6,005 bases of DNA, from positions 1 through 6,005 of the forward strand of contig JADGBD010000012.1 of the NCBI GenBank assembly GCA_015231665.1, in the 5' to 3' direction. This stretch comes from Gammaproteobacteria bacterium (GTDB lineage Bacteria; Pseudomonadota; Gammaproteobacteria; Chromatiales; Chromatiaceae). The notes under the pieces were generated by a model, which was not told where the DNA came from, did no database searches, and was given only the letters and a program-made list of their open reading frames with translations. This document shows positions 1 to 5,918 of the stretch, in pieces. Within the stretch, counting starts at the first letter, position 1. The number at the start of each line of letters is the position of its first letter. A program made the translations under genes and the position numbers.

Positions 1-583
1 CATTTAGCTCGGCGATCAGCGCCGCTGCTTCGGGCGCACGGCGTTGATCGGCTGCCAGGCTGTCGATCAGGCTCGCGGCCTGCCCAATCTGCCCCAGATC
101 CATCGCCAGACGTGCCTGGGCCAGGCGCACTTGGACGTTGGCAGGGTCGAGGGCGGCGGCGCGATTGAGCAAATCAAGGGCATCATCCAGGGCGCCCGTC
201 TGCGCAAGTTGCTCGGCTTGGATCAGCAGCAGGTCGATCTCGTTGGGGATGTGTTTATCCAGGAAGCTGCGAACCTGCGCCTCGGGCAGGGCGCCCATGA
301 ATTCATCGACAAACTGGCCTTCGATGAACAGCCGCACCGTTGGCAGGCTGCGAATTCCCAGGGCTGCCGCCAGGTTGGGGTTTTCTTCGGTATTCAGCTT
401 GGCAAGAATGAACTTGCCCCGGTATTGCTCCGCCAGGCGGGCCAGGATCGGCATCAGGCTGCGGCAGGGCTGACACCAGTCGGCCCAGAAATCGACCAGC
501 ACCGGCTGATGAAATGAGGCCTCAAGCACCCGCTCGGAGAAATCGGCCTCGCTGACGCTGATGATGAAGGGATTGTCGCTCAC
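1..583 (-). CDS. cnoX: CnoX/YbbN-type chaperedoxin (thioredoxin domain + TPR), 3' end off the window
   Basis: The minus strand is open from GTG at 583 to the left edge (194 codons seen). Residues ~1-110 form a thioredoxin fold: VLVDFWADWCQPC places the active-site CXXC at Cys37/Cys40, and the cis-proline loop SLPT is at residues 79-82. Residues ~114-194 are Ala/Leu-rich helical repeats (QAEQLAQTGALDDALDLLNR, then LAQARLAMDLGQ), as in the TPR-like half of YbbN. The E. coli protein is ~284 aa, so roughly 90 residues are missing. In the family, CnoX protects aggregation-prone proteins under oxidative or chlorine stress and passes them to GroEL/ES and DnaK. E. coli CnoX lacks a CXXC, while this one has it, so thiol-reductase activity is likely (inference). 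The GTG start fits the E. coli N-terminus length and has a weak GGGTGA ribosome site 7 nt upstream; no in-frame ATG gives a full domain. It lies 98 bp downstream of the transglycosylase gene, same strand, with its own apparent promoter. Confidence 0.9.
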   Translation of the reverse strand, partial: MSDNPFIISVSEADFSERVLEASFHQPVLVDFWADWCQPCRSLMPILARLAEQYRGKFILAKLNTEENPNLAAALGIRSLPTVRLFIEGQFVDEFMGALPEAQVRSFLDKHIPNEIDLLLIQAEQLAQTGALDDALDLLNRAAALDPANVQVRLAQARLAMDLGQIGQAASLIDSLAADQRRAPEAAALIAELN

Positions 584-613
584 GATTTTTCACCCAGTGG
601 AATGGAGGGGGCG

Positions 614-641
614 ATTATAACCCCATCTGCCTCGCCCTGAA
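614..641 (-). promoter_or_regulatory. Putative sigma70 promoter for cnoX
   Basis: Read on the minus strand, a perfect TATAAT -10 lies at 619-614. A weak -35 (TTCAGG, 3 of 6 matches) lies 16 bp upstream at 641-636. Transcription would begin near 607, giving a leader of about 24 nt that carries the GGGTGA ribosome site before the GTG start at 583. The -10 match and its distance are good, but the -35 is poor and sits inside the stem-loop at 629-651. This is pattern matching only. Confidence 0.45.
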
Positions 642-651
642 GGGCAGAGGC
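629..651 (-). terminator. Stem-loop downstream of the transglycosylase gene, possible terminator lacking a U-tract
   Basis: On the minus strand, GCCTC and GCCC pair with GGGC and GAGGC around a TTCA loop, with one unpaired T in the left arm. This is a strong 9-bp GC stem. It lies 31 bp past the transglycosylase stop and upstream of the cnoX -10. It is not followed by a run of T in either direction, so a classical intrinsic terminator is doubtful. It could be an attenuating or 3'-end-stabilising hairpin. Confidence 0.4.
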
Positions 652-681
652 GGAGAATCTCAGGGGATTGCAGTTCAGCAC

Positions 682-1599
682 TCAGTGGAACTGAAAGCCA
701 CCGTTCTGGCTTGCTCCGCCGGTGGTTTTCTTGCTGCCGGATGGCGCCTCGGTCTTGCTGGGCTTGCCGTTTTTCATCTGTTCCGCCATCTTGGCGATGG
801 CTTTGACGTAAACCCCGGCCTTGTTCCATTCCCCCAGAACACTGTAATTGTGGCTGCCGGGTTGCCAGCCGCCACCCGGTTTCCAGCCGTAGCCTTTGAG
901 ATAGTTGGCGGTGGAGGCGAGCACGTCTGCCGCACTGTTGATCAGATCACGTCGGCCGTTGCCGTCGAAATCCACCGCATAGTTGTAGTAGGCCTCGGCC
1001 ATGAATTGGGTTTGACCGATTTCGCCGGCCCAGGCCCCGCGCATGTCGCTGGGGCGCATGTCCCCGCGCTGGACGATGCGCAGGGCGCTGATCAGGTTGC
1101 GGCGAAAGAAATCCGAGCGGCGACAGTCATAGGCGAGGGTGGCCAGCGAGGGGAAGATAGGCAGCATTTCGCCCTTGTAGGAACCGTAATTGGTTTCCAT
1201 GCCCCAGATGGCGACGGGCACCTCGATGTCCACGCCATAGGTTTTTTCGATCCGATCCGCCAGGGAGCGGTTTGCGGCAATCCAGTTGCGGCCCTTTTGA
1301 ATCATGGCGTTGGAGACGCGGCGCTTGTAGAACTCGTCGAAGGAGAGTTTCATCGAGTGCTGGTTGCGATCGCGCTGAATCACCAGGGCGCTGTAGCTGA
1401 CACCGCCAAGGGCGGAGTCCAGGGTTTTCTGGTTGATTCCTTCGGCCTGAGCGGCTTGCTTGAAGCGCCCCAGCCAGGCGGAGAAACCGCCGGGGCCTGA
1501 GCCGCAATCCGCTGCCACCGCTGGAGCTGCCGGTAGCAGCAAGGCAAGTCCCAGGGAGGTGGTTAGGAGGGTGGCGGCTGAAAGTGTTTTGAAATGCAT
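682..1599 (-). CDS. Periplasmic lytic murein transglycosylase, MltB family (GH103, SLT_2 domain)
   Basis: The product is 305 aa. It would cleave the MurNAc-GlcNAc bond of peptidoglycan with formation of 1,6-anhydroMurNAc. The start at 1599 is chosen because AGGA sits 8 nt upstream and a signal peptide follows at once: MHFK, a hydrophobic stretch (residues 8-22), then AVA-A-D with likely cleavage near residue 29/30. The frame stays open upstream to an ATG at 1659, but that adds 20 residues with no export signal. Family landmarks are the catalytic glutamate in WGMETNYG (Glu135), GEIGQTQFM, AVDFDGNGRRDL, ANYLKGYGW, and the C-terminal NYSVLGEWN block. No lipobox precedes Cys32, so unlike E. coli MltB it should be soluble in the periplasm. 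Cys32 and the single downstream Cys (YDCRR) could form a disulfide (inference). The last ~30 residues are a Gly/Ser/Lys-rich tail of low complexity. It lies upstream of cnoX on the same strand. Confidence 0.92.
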   Translation of the reverse strand: MHFKTLSAATLLTTSLGLALLLPAAPAVAADCGSGPGGFSAWLGRFKQAAQAEGINQKTLDSALGGVSYSALVIQRDRNQHSMKLSFDEFYKRRVSNAMIQKGRNWIAANRSLADRIEKTYGVDIEVPVAIWGMETNYGSYKGEMLPIFPSLATLAYDCRRSDFFRRNLISALRIVQRGDMRPSDMRGAWAGEIGQTQFMAEAYYNYAVDFDGNGRRDLINSAADVLASTANYLKGYGWKPGGGWQPGSHNYSVLGEWNKAGVYVKAIAKMAEQMKNGKPSKTEAPSGSKKTTGGASQNGGFQFH

Positions 1600-1611
1600 T
1601 GTGCCTGTCCT

Positions 1612-1632
1612 ATAACAAGGGCCGATAACAAG
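1612..1632. repeat. Short direct repeat ATAACAAG x2 in the transglycosylase leader
   Basis: ATAACAAG occurs at 1612-1619 and again at 1625-1632, one 13-bp step apart. The repeats fall in the 5' leader of the minus-strand transglycosylase gene, where they read CTTGTTAT. They could be chance or a small protein-binding site. Confidence 0.35.
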
Positions 1633-1665
1633 CTGCCCTGTTGCAAAAGGGCTGGCCAAGCGGGC

Positions 1666-1695
1666 AGACTAGCTTTTGTTTGGCGGTTTCGTCAA
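1666..1695 (-). promoter_or_regulatory. Weak candidate promoter for the transglycosylase gene
   Basis: On the minus strand, TTGACG (1695-1690, 5 of 6 matches to the -35) is followed after 18 bp by TAGTCT (1671-1666, 3 of 6 to the -10), upstream of the ATG at 1599. The -35 is half of the dyad GTCAACTTGAC at 1691-1701. The other half gives TTGACA on the plus strand, but no -10 follows it before arfB. Low-certainty call in the 122-bp divergent gap between the transglycosylase gene and arfB. Confidence 0.22.
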
Positions 1696-1721
1696 CTTGA
1701 CAGTTTTCCCAGGACTTTTTC

Positions 1722-2135
1722 ATGCTGCGCCTCTCTGCCCAATGTTGCATTCCGGATGAAGAGATAGAGTTCAGTGCCATTCGTGCCCAGGGTGCGGGTG
1801 GTCAGAATGTCAACAAGGTCTCCAGCGCGATCCATTTGCGCTTTGATGTGGCGGGGTCCTCTCTGTCCGATGCGGATAAGCAGCGGCTGCTGGCCTGGCC
1901 CGATCAGCGCATCAGCAGTAACGGGGTGATAGTGATCAAGGCCCAGCGCTACCGGACCCAGGAGAAGAATCGCGCGGACGCCCTGGGGCGCTTGCGAGAG
2001 CTGATCCAGCAGGCGCTGGCGGTGGCCAAGCCCAGGCGTGCGACCAAGCCGAGTCGCTCATCCCAGGCCAAGCGGATGGACAGCAAGACGCGCCGGGGCA
2101 GCATCAAGGCCCTGCGTGGCAAGCCGAGTGATTAG
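1722..2135 (+). CDS. arfB: Alternative ribosome-rescue factor B, peptidyl-tRNA hydrolase
   Basis: The product is 137 aa, close to the ~140 aa of E. coli ArfB (YaeJ). ArfB enters the empty A site of ribosomes stalled on mRNA lacking a stop codon and hydrolyses the peptidyl-tRNA. The catalytic GGQ is at residues 26-28 within IRAQGAGGQNVNK, the same position as in E. coli. The following IHLRFD, ISSNGVIVIKAQ and YRTQEKNR blocks also match. The C-terminal tail (about residues 100-137, rich in Lys/Arg, ending near IKALRGK) is the part that sits in the mRNA channel in the family, and it is what separates ArfB from full release factors, which also carry codon-recognition domains. The start has AGGA (1711-1714) 7 nt upstream. 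The gene is divergent from the transglycosylase gene and converges on the dioxygenase gene with 2 bp between stop codons. Confidence 0.96.
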   Translation: MLRLSAQCCIPDEEIEFSAIRAQGAGGQNVNKVSSAIHLRFDVAGSSLSDADKQRLLAWPDQRISSNGVIVIKAQRYRTQEKNRADALGRLRELIQQALAVAKPRRATKPSRSSQAKRMDSKTRRGSIKALRGKPSD

Positions 2136-2137
2136 CT

Positions 2138-2887
2138 TCACCCCTGCCGGCTATCGCCGATCTGGCCGCAGTACTGCTGCAGATTCTCGGGTACATCCGC
2201 CGGGCAGATGCCGCATTGGCGGTTGCCCGGCAGGGCAAAATCGATGAACTTGGGGTAGGGCAAGTCCATCTCTTGCATGATTTTCACAAAGGCCTCCAGC
2301 GGCTTGTTTTGGCCTAGCCTCGGATTGCGTGCCTTTTCCTGGGCAATGCTGGAGACCCTTCGTCCCGCATAGTCATGGGAGGGATATACCAGGGTGTCAT
2401 CGGCCAGGCTGAAGAGTTTGGCGTGGATGCTGTGATAAAGGCTGACGGCATCGCCGTTCTGGAAATCGGTGCGGCCGCAGCCCTCGATCAACAGGGCATC
2501 GCCGGTCAGCACCCGCTCACCGATGAGGTAGGCGTGATGGCCGTCGGTGTGACCGGGGGTGAACAGGGGTTCGATGTTCAGGCTGCCCAGGCTGAGGGGT
2601 TTGCCTTCTTCCACCGGCAGGTCGGTACACTCCAGGTTGTCGCAGGCGGGGTGGGCTATGCGGCTGCCGGCCTCGCGCTTGAGTATGGCGGCTGAGGTGA
2701 TGTGGTCGGCATGAATGTGGCTGTCCAGGGTGAATACCAGCTTGAGGTCGAGTTGATTCAGCACCTCCAGATCGCGCTGCCAGGTCGGCAGCACCGGATC
2801 GACCAATACCGCCTGACGGCTATGCTCACAGGCCAGCAGGTAGGTGTAGGTGCTGGAGATGGGTTCGAACAGCTGACGAAAGATCAT
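2138..2887 (-). CDS. ETHE1-type persulfide dioxygenase (metallo-beta-lactamase fold)
   Basis: The product is 249 aa, the usual length of bacterial ETHE1-like enzymes. These non-heme iron enzymes oxidise glutathione persulfide to sulfite and glutathione with O2, in H2S and persulfide detoxification or sulfur oxidation. The N-terminus MIFRQLF-x3-SSTYTYLL is typical of the ETHE1 branch. The metallo-beta-lactamase motif HIHADH is at residues 57-62. His113 (in TPGHTDGH) and Asp130 (in LTGDALL), with His57, correspond to the iron ligands of human ETHE1. The branch-specific GCGRTDFQNGD (136-146) and YPSHDYAG (168-175) are present. The C-terminus holds Cys225, Cys228 (NRQCGICP) and Cys240. The start has GAGG 7 nt upstream. 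No signal peptide is seen, so it is cytoplasmic. It lies 62 bp downstream of creA on the same strand and may be cotranscribed. Glyoxalase II is the main alternative, but the ETHE1 motifs argue against it. Confidence 0.92.
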   Translation of the reverse strand: MIFRQLFEPISSTYTYLLACEHSRQAVLVDPVLPTWQRDLEVLNQLDLKLVFTLDSHIHADHITSAAILKREAGSRIAHPACDNLECTDLPVEEGKPLSLGSLNIEPLFTPGHTDGHHAYLIGERVLTGDALLIEGCGRTDFQNGDAVSLYHSIHAKLFSLADDTLVYPSHDYAGRRVSSIAQEKARNPRLGQNKPLEAFVKIMQEMDLPYPKFIDFALPGNRQCGICPADVPENLQQYCGQIGDSRQG

Positions 2888-2949
2888 GGGCGTACCTCTG
2901 GGTAGTGAAGTCTGGAATAGAAAATCAGCTTGGCTTAGCGCTGGTTGGG

Positions 2950-3522
2950 TTAGGGCTTCTCAGGCCCGCTGACCGCCGCGCTGGGGCCCCAGGGCATGAT
3001 GGGTACCGTGGAGATGGCGTTCTTCGGTGAGCCCTCCACCAGTTTGTCCGAATAGGCCAGGTAGACCAGAGTGTTGTTAGGCTTGTCGTGAAAGCGCACT
3101 ACCTGCAGGCGCTTGAACAGCCAGGAGCGGCTTTCCTTGAACACGTCTTCGCCATCTTCCAGTTCTTTTTTGATGCGGATGGGGCCGACCTGACGGCAGG
3201 CGATGGATGCATCCGAGGTATCCTCTGCCAGGCCTACCATGCCTTTGACCCCGCCAGTCTTGGCTCGGCTGACATGGCCGACGACCCCTTCAATCTTGGG
3301 GTCTTGGAAGGAGTCAATGCAGACCTTGTCATTGGCGCCGAGCATCTTGAAACGGGTGGAGACACAGCCAACCGGCTCGGCCAGCGCTGGGGCGCTACTC
3401 AGGCTGAGGCCGGTCCAGATCAGGCTCCAGATCAGTGCCCAGACCAGGCTCGGGCTCAGGCCCGGGCTCAGGGGCCTGCTTGGCAGAGGGCTGAGTCGAT
3501 GGGCGCGAGGTGCTGCTTGCAT
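2950..3522 (-). CDS. creA: CreA family periplasmic protein of unknown biochemical role
   Basis: The product is 190 aa from the start chosen here. The mature part matches the CreA family strongly: [64 protein letters not shown] and VPIMPWG. CreA proteins are exported, and their molecular function is not established. The ATG at 3522 is preferred over an in-frame ATG at 3555. The latter has no ribosome site and overlaps a good -10 (TAGAAT), so it would lie at or upstream of the transcript start; the evidence for 3522 itself is modest (GGA 9 nt upstream). The signal peptide is unusually long: a ~24-residue basic and Pro-rich n-region, a hydrophobic core at 25-41, and likely cleavage ALA-E at 48/49. 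Residues 17-36 are five tetrapeptides coded by a 12-bp repeat. Cysteines are at 53, 68 and 109. E. coli CreA, as I recall it, has a Cys where Gly82 lies here. It is divergent from lolC. Confidence 0.9.
   Translation of the reverse strand: MQAAPRAHRLSPLPSRPLSPGLSPSLVWALIWSLIWTGLSLSSAPALAEPVGCVSTRFKMLGANDKVCIDSFQDPKIEGVVGHVSRAKTGGVKGMVGLAEDTSDASIACRQVGPIRIKKELEDGEDVFKESRSWLFKRLQVVRFHDKPNNTLVYLAYSDKLVEGSPKNAISTVPIMPWGPSAAVSGPEKP
3416..3475. repeat. Five imperfect 12-bp tandem units inside the creA signal peptide
   Basis: On the plus strand the units are CAGATCAGGCTC (3416), CAGATCAGTGCC (3428), CAGACCAGGCTC (3440), GGGCTCAGGCCC (3452) and GGGCTCAGGGGC (3464). Because 12 bp equals four codons, the minus-strand protein has a tetrapeptide periodicity at residues 17-36: [20 protein letters not shown]. 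Changing the number of units would keep the frame and only alter signal-peptide length. Flanking RLSP may be a decayed further unit. Confidence 0.75.
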
Positions 3523-3553
3523 GACAGAAATTCCAGGGCCGAAGGGTGCAGTC

Positions 3554-3559
3554 ATTCTA
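3554..3559 (-). promoter_or_regulatory. Candidate -10 element for creA
   Basis: On the minus strand TAGAAT (5 of 6 to the consensus -10) lies 31 nt upstream of the ATG at 3522. No good -35 is seen 15-19 bp before it. If real, transcription starts near 3547, leaving a leader of about 25 nt and ruling out the in-frame ATG at 3555 as the creA start. Confidence 0.3.
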
Positions 3560-3669
3560 CGTTGACTGGGGCAAGATTGCGCCTGTTGCCGGTGCAGTTC
3601 GGTTGCCTGAGGTCACTGCAGATCAAGAACAGGCTGACCGCTGCACGCCCCTGTGGTTAAATGCGCGCC

Positions 3670-4917
3670 ATGTTTACCCCTTTGCCCCTGTTCATCGGTC
3701 TGCGTTACACCCGCTCCAAGCGGCGTAACCATTTCATTGACTTCATCTCCATCAGTTCCATGCTGGGGGTGATGCTTGGCGTGGCTGCCCTGATCATCGT
3801 CCTGTCGGTGATGAACGGTTTCCACAAAGAGGTGCGCGAGCGCATTCTTGGCATGGCCTCCCATGCGGTGATTCTGGGCGCGGACGGCAAGATTGCCGAT
3901 TGGCGCGCCGGTCTGCAGATTGCCAAGGATCATCCCGAGGTAATCGGCCAGGCCCCCTTTGTCGAGATGAAGGGGATGCTGATCAATGGCGATCATGTCA
4001 GTGGCGCCGAGGTGCGGGGCATCCTGCCCGAGGAGGAGCCCAAGGTCTCGGATGTGGGGGCGCACATGGATGAGGGCAGTCTGGAGGACCTCAGCGATCG
4101 CAGCTATAACATCATCCTCGGCAAGGAGTTGGCCGCCAGCCTGGGGGTGGTGGTGGGCGACAAGGTCACCCTGGTGGCGCCTGAGGTGATGATGACGCCC
4201 ACCGGCAGCATGCCGCGGATGAAGCGCTTTACCGTATCCGGCATCTTCCGCGTCGACATGGGCAAGTACGACAGCGGCGTTGCCCTGGTGCACATGAGCG
4301 ATGCGGCGCGCCTGCTGCGACTGGACGATGGCGTCAGCGGCATTCGCCTCAAGCTCAAGGATATGTACAAGGCGCCGGAGGTCTCGGTGGAGTTGGCTCG
4401 GGCCCAGGACGGCGGGTTTCGCGTCAGCGACTGGACCATGCAGCACCGCAACTTCTTCAGCGCGCTGCGCACGGAAAAGCGGATGATGGGACTGATCCTG
4501 TTTCTTATCGTCGCCGTGGCGGCATTCAACATCGTCTCCACTCTGGTGATGGTGGTCACCGACAAGCGCAGCGACATCGCCATCCTGCGCACCCTGGGGA
4601 TGTCGCCTCGGCAGATCATGCACATCTTCGTCATCCAGGGTGCCACCCTGGGCTTTGCCGGTACCCTCATTGGCGTGATCATCGGCGTGATCCTGGCGCT
4701 CAATCTGGAGGCCTTCATTGAGGGGTTGGAAGGCCTGTTTGGCTTCAAGATTCTCGATCCGGCGGTGTATTACATCAGCAGCATGCCCTCGGACCTGCAC
4801 TGGGACGATGTCTGGATGATCGCCCTGAGCGCCTTTGCCCTGACCCTGCTGGCCACCCTCTATCCAGCGCGGCGAGCCGCGGCCACCCAGCCGGCGGAGG
4901 CGTTGCGTTATGAGTAG
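3670..4917 (+). CDS. lolC: Lipoprotein-releasing ABC transporter permease, LolC/LolE family
   Basis: The product is 415 aa (E. coli LolC ~399, LolE ~414). With LolD it extracts mature lipoproteins from the inner membrane and passes them to the carrier LolA. The ATG at 3670 is chosen over the in-frame ATG at 3661 because [13 protein letters not shown] aligns with the E. coli LolC start; neither has a strong ribosome site. The layout is MacB/LolC-like: TM1 at ~26-48, a large periplasmic domain at ~50-268, TM2 at ~272-296 ([19 protein letters not shown]), TM3 at ~320-346, TM4 at ~382-401, and the C-terminus [15 protein letters not shown]. The segment [12 protein letters not shown] (176-187) lies where LolC has its Pro-rich 'Hook' that recruits LolA. 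The following [20 protein letters not shown] is nearer to single-permease or LolE-like relatives. The coupling to LolD is suggested by [16 protein letters not shown] after TM2. No second permease gene follows lolD here. It is divergent from creA. Confidence 0.93.
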   Translation: MFTPLPLFIGLRYTRSKRRNHFIDFISISSMLGVMLGVAALIIVLSVMNGFHKEVRERILGMASHAVILGADGKIADWRAGLQIAKDHPEVIGQAPFVEMKGMLINGDHVSGAEVRGILPEEEPKVSDVGAHMDEGSLEDLSDRSYNIILGKELAASLGVVVGDKVTLVAPEVMMTPTGSMPRMKRFTVSGIFRVDMGKYDSGVALVHMSDAARLLRLDDGVSGIRLKLKDMYKAPEVSVELARAQDGGFRVSDWTMQHRNFFSALRTEKRMMGLILFLIVAVAAFNIVSTLVMVVTDKRSDIAILRTLGMSPRQIMHIFVIQGATLGFAGTLIGVIIGVILALNLEAFIEGLEGLFGFKILDPAVYYISSMPSDLHWDDVWMIALSAFALTLLATLYPARRAAATQPAEALRYE

Positions 4918-4922
4918 GCGCC

Positions 4923-5621
4923 ATGTCTAGACCCATCCTCAGCTGCAGCAATCTGCGCAAAAGCTACGACGAGGGCCTGATCAAGGTCGAGGTGCTCAAT
5001 GGTACCAGCCTGAGCATAGGCGAGGCCGAGCGGTTGGCGATTCTCGGCGCCTCGGGCTCCGGCAAGAGCACCCTGCTGCACTGTCTTGGTGGCTTGGACA
5101 AACCCGACTCCGGCAGCGTCAGTCTCGATGGGATTGATCTGTTTTCCCTGAATGAGACCGAGATGGGTCTGCTGCGCAACCGTACCCTCGGCTTTGTCTA
5201 CCAGTTCCACCATCTGCTGCAGGAATTCAGTGCCCTGGAGAATGTGGCCATGCCGCTGTTGATCGGTGGTGCCGAGGTGGCCGAGGCGCGCGAGCGGGCG
5301 GTTGCCATGCTCGAACGGGTAGGCCTGGGCAAACGGGTGGAGCACAAGCCAGCGGAGCTCTCCGGTGGTGAACGCCAGCGCGCCGCCATCGCCCGGGCGC
5401 TGGTCGCCAACCCCCGCTGCGTGCTTGCCGACGAACCCACTGGCAACCTCGACGGCCATACCGCCGCCGGGGTCTATGAGCTGATGATGGAGCTAAACCA
5501 AGCCCTGGGCACCAGCTTCGTCATAGTCACCCACGACATCAGCCTGGCACGGCGCATGGGCCGGGTGATGCATCTGGTCGATGGGGTGTTTGACGAGGAT
5601 TTTGTTCTGCCGTCGCTTTAA
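4923..5621 (+). CDS. lolD: Lipoprotein-releasing ABC transporter ATP-binding protein LolD
   Basis: The product is 232 aa, the normal LolD length. It is the cytoplasmic ATPase that powers lipoprotein release by the LolC/E permease. All nucleotide-binding elements are intact: Walker [10 protein letters not shown] (42-50), Q-loop VYQFHHLL with Gln94, signature LSGGERQR (146-153), Walker B CVLADE with catalytic Glu171, D-loop GNLD, and switch His204 in VTHD. The stretch YQFHHLL...[14 protein letters not shown] is characteristic of LolD among ABC ATPases and separates it from MacB and FtsE. The ATG lies 5 bp after the lolC stop. The only ribosome site, an AGG at 4916-4918, overlaps that stop codon, suggesting translational coupling. 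No T-rich hairpin terminator is seen after the stop; the next 380 bp are repeat-rich. Confidence 0.96.
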   Translation: MSRPILSCSNLRKSYDEGLIKVEVLNGTSLSIGEAERLAILGASGSGKSTLLHCLGGLDKPDSGSVSLDGIDLFSLNETEMGLLRNRTLGFVYQFHHLLQEFSALENVAMPLLIGGAEVAEARERAVAMLERVGLGKRVEHKPAELSGGERQRAAIARALVANPRCVLADEPTGNLDGHTAAGVYELMMELNQALGTSFVIVTHDISLARRMGRVMHLVDGVFDEDFVLPSL

Positions 5622-5698
5622 GACTCGACAAGACCAGAACCATAAGGGACGCAGAGGACGCTAAGAAGCGCGGAGATCGCAGAGTTTTAAAGATTTTT

Positions 5699-5834
5699 GT
5701 GGATAAAATTAAGCCCTTGCGCGCTTTGTGCTTCTCGACTCGGGTGTCCGGTAATTTGCGACATTTTGTTCAATATGTGACTGGGGTGGGGCGAAGCTGA
5801 CAAGACGGTAGTCCAGTTATCTTGCTTCTTACCA
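5699..5834. other. Unassigned sequence between the repeat arms
   Basis: This stretch has lower GC than the genes. The only open frame of note is 33 codons from a GTG at 5699 to a TGA at 5798-5800, with no ribosome site and no recognisable product, so I do not call a gene. It contains the 19-bp dyad at 5745-5763, described separately. Confidence 0.5.
5745..5763. repeat. 19-bp dyad TGTC-N11-GACA between the repeat arms
   Basis: TGTCCGGTAATTTGCGACA begins TGTC and ends GACA, so its outer four bases form an inverted repeat. This resembles the ~20-bp TGT...ACA units found in multiple copies at the ends of IS21-family elements, but only one copy and no transposase are visible. It may equally be a short protein-binding site or chance. 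Confidence 0.25.
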
Positions 5835-5901
5835 GAAAATCTCTCTAAATCTCAGCGATCTCTGCGCTTCTCGGCTTTGGCATCCTGCGTCGCCCTACCT
5901 C

Positions 5902-5915
5902 CTGCATCCATGCAG
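5902..5915. repeat. Perfect 6-bp inverted repeat CTGCAT-CC-ATGCAG
   Basis: CTGCAT (5902-5907) and ATGCAG (5910-5915) are exact reverse complements separated by CC. It lies between the second and third copies of the 'GCAGAGATCGC' repeat. It is too short to assign a role; the 2-nt loop makes an RNA hairpin poor, so a DNA-binding dyad is more plausible. Confidence 0.35.
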
Positions 5916-5918
5916 TCG

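Larger units (their letters stand above)
5645..5896. repeat. Large imperfect inverted repeat (MITE-like) downstream of lolD
   Basis: The left arm (about 5645-5698) and right arm (about 5835-5896) are imperfect reverse complements. The best core is GAAGCGCGGAGATCGCAGAG (left, 5665-5684) against GAAGCGCAGAGATCGCTGAG (right, 5851-5870 reversed). The outer ends AGGGACGCAG and AGGGCGACGCAG also match, as do the inner ends, which are rich in AAGATTTT-like sequence. About 136 bp of lower-GC sequence lies between the arms. I see no transposase and no clear target-site duplication. Its rich purine 'ACGCAGAG' composition differs from the flanking coding sequence. It could be a non-autonomous mobile element, a dispersed intergenic repeat, or a structured 3' RNA. 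Confidence 0.65.

Noticed and set aside
44..517. A 157-codon plus-strand open frame at the left edge
   Set aside because: The minus strand here encodes a well-supported thioredoxin-TPR protein with an intact active site; the plus-strand frame is its shadow.
685..1500. A 271-codon plus-strand open frame opposite the transglycosylase gene
   Set aside because: It is antisense to a protein with a full set of MltB-family motifs, and its Gly/Ala/Val/His-rich translation has no recognisable domain.
1643..1659. Upstream in-frame ATG at 1659 as the transglycosylase start
   Set aside because: It adds 20 residues that would bury the signal peptide, while the ATG at 1599 has AGGA 8 nt upstream and starts a standard signal peptide.
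1697..1702. TTGACA on the plus strand just before arfB as a -35 box
   Set aside because: A -10 at the proper spacing would overlap the arfB start codon, and no TATAAT-like sequence is there.
3562..3590. TTGACT upstream of lolC as a promoter
   Set aside because: The sequence 16-18 bp downstream (around GTTGCC) does not resemble a -10; no convincing lolC promoter could be picked in the divergent gap.
3088..3660. Plus-strand open frames opposite creA with Gln/Ala repeats ([10 protein letters not shown])
   Set aside because: The repeats are the 12-bp units of the creA signal peptide read in another frame; creA itself has strong family motifs on the minus strand.
3613..4800. A 395-codon open frame on the minus strand opposite lolC
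   Set aside because: It lies almost entirely antisense to a clear LolC-family gene, is very rich in His, Asp, Gln and Ala as expected from reading GC-rich codons backwards, and matches no family I recognise.
5699..5800. A 33-codon GTG-started frame between the repeat arms
   Set aside because: No ribosome site, lower-GC repeat context, no recognisable motif; likely chance.
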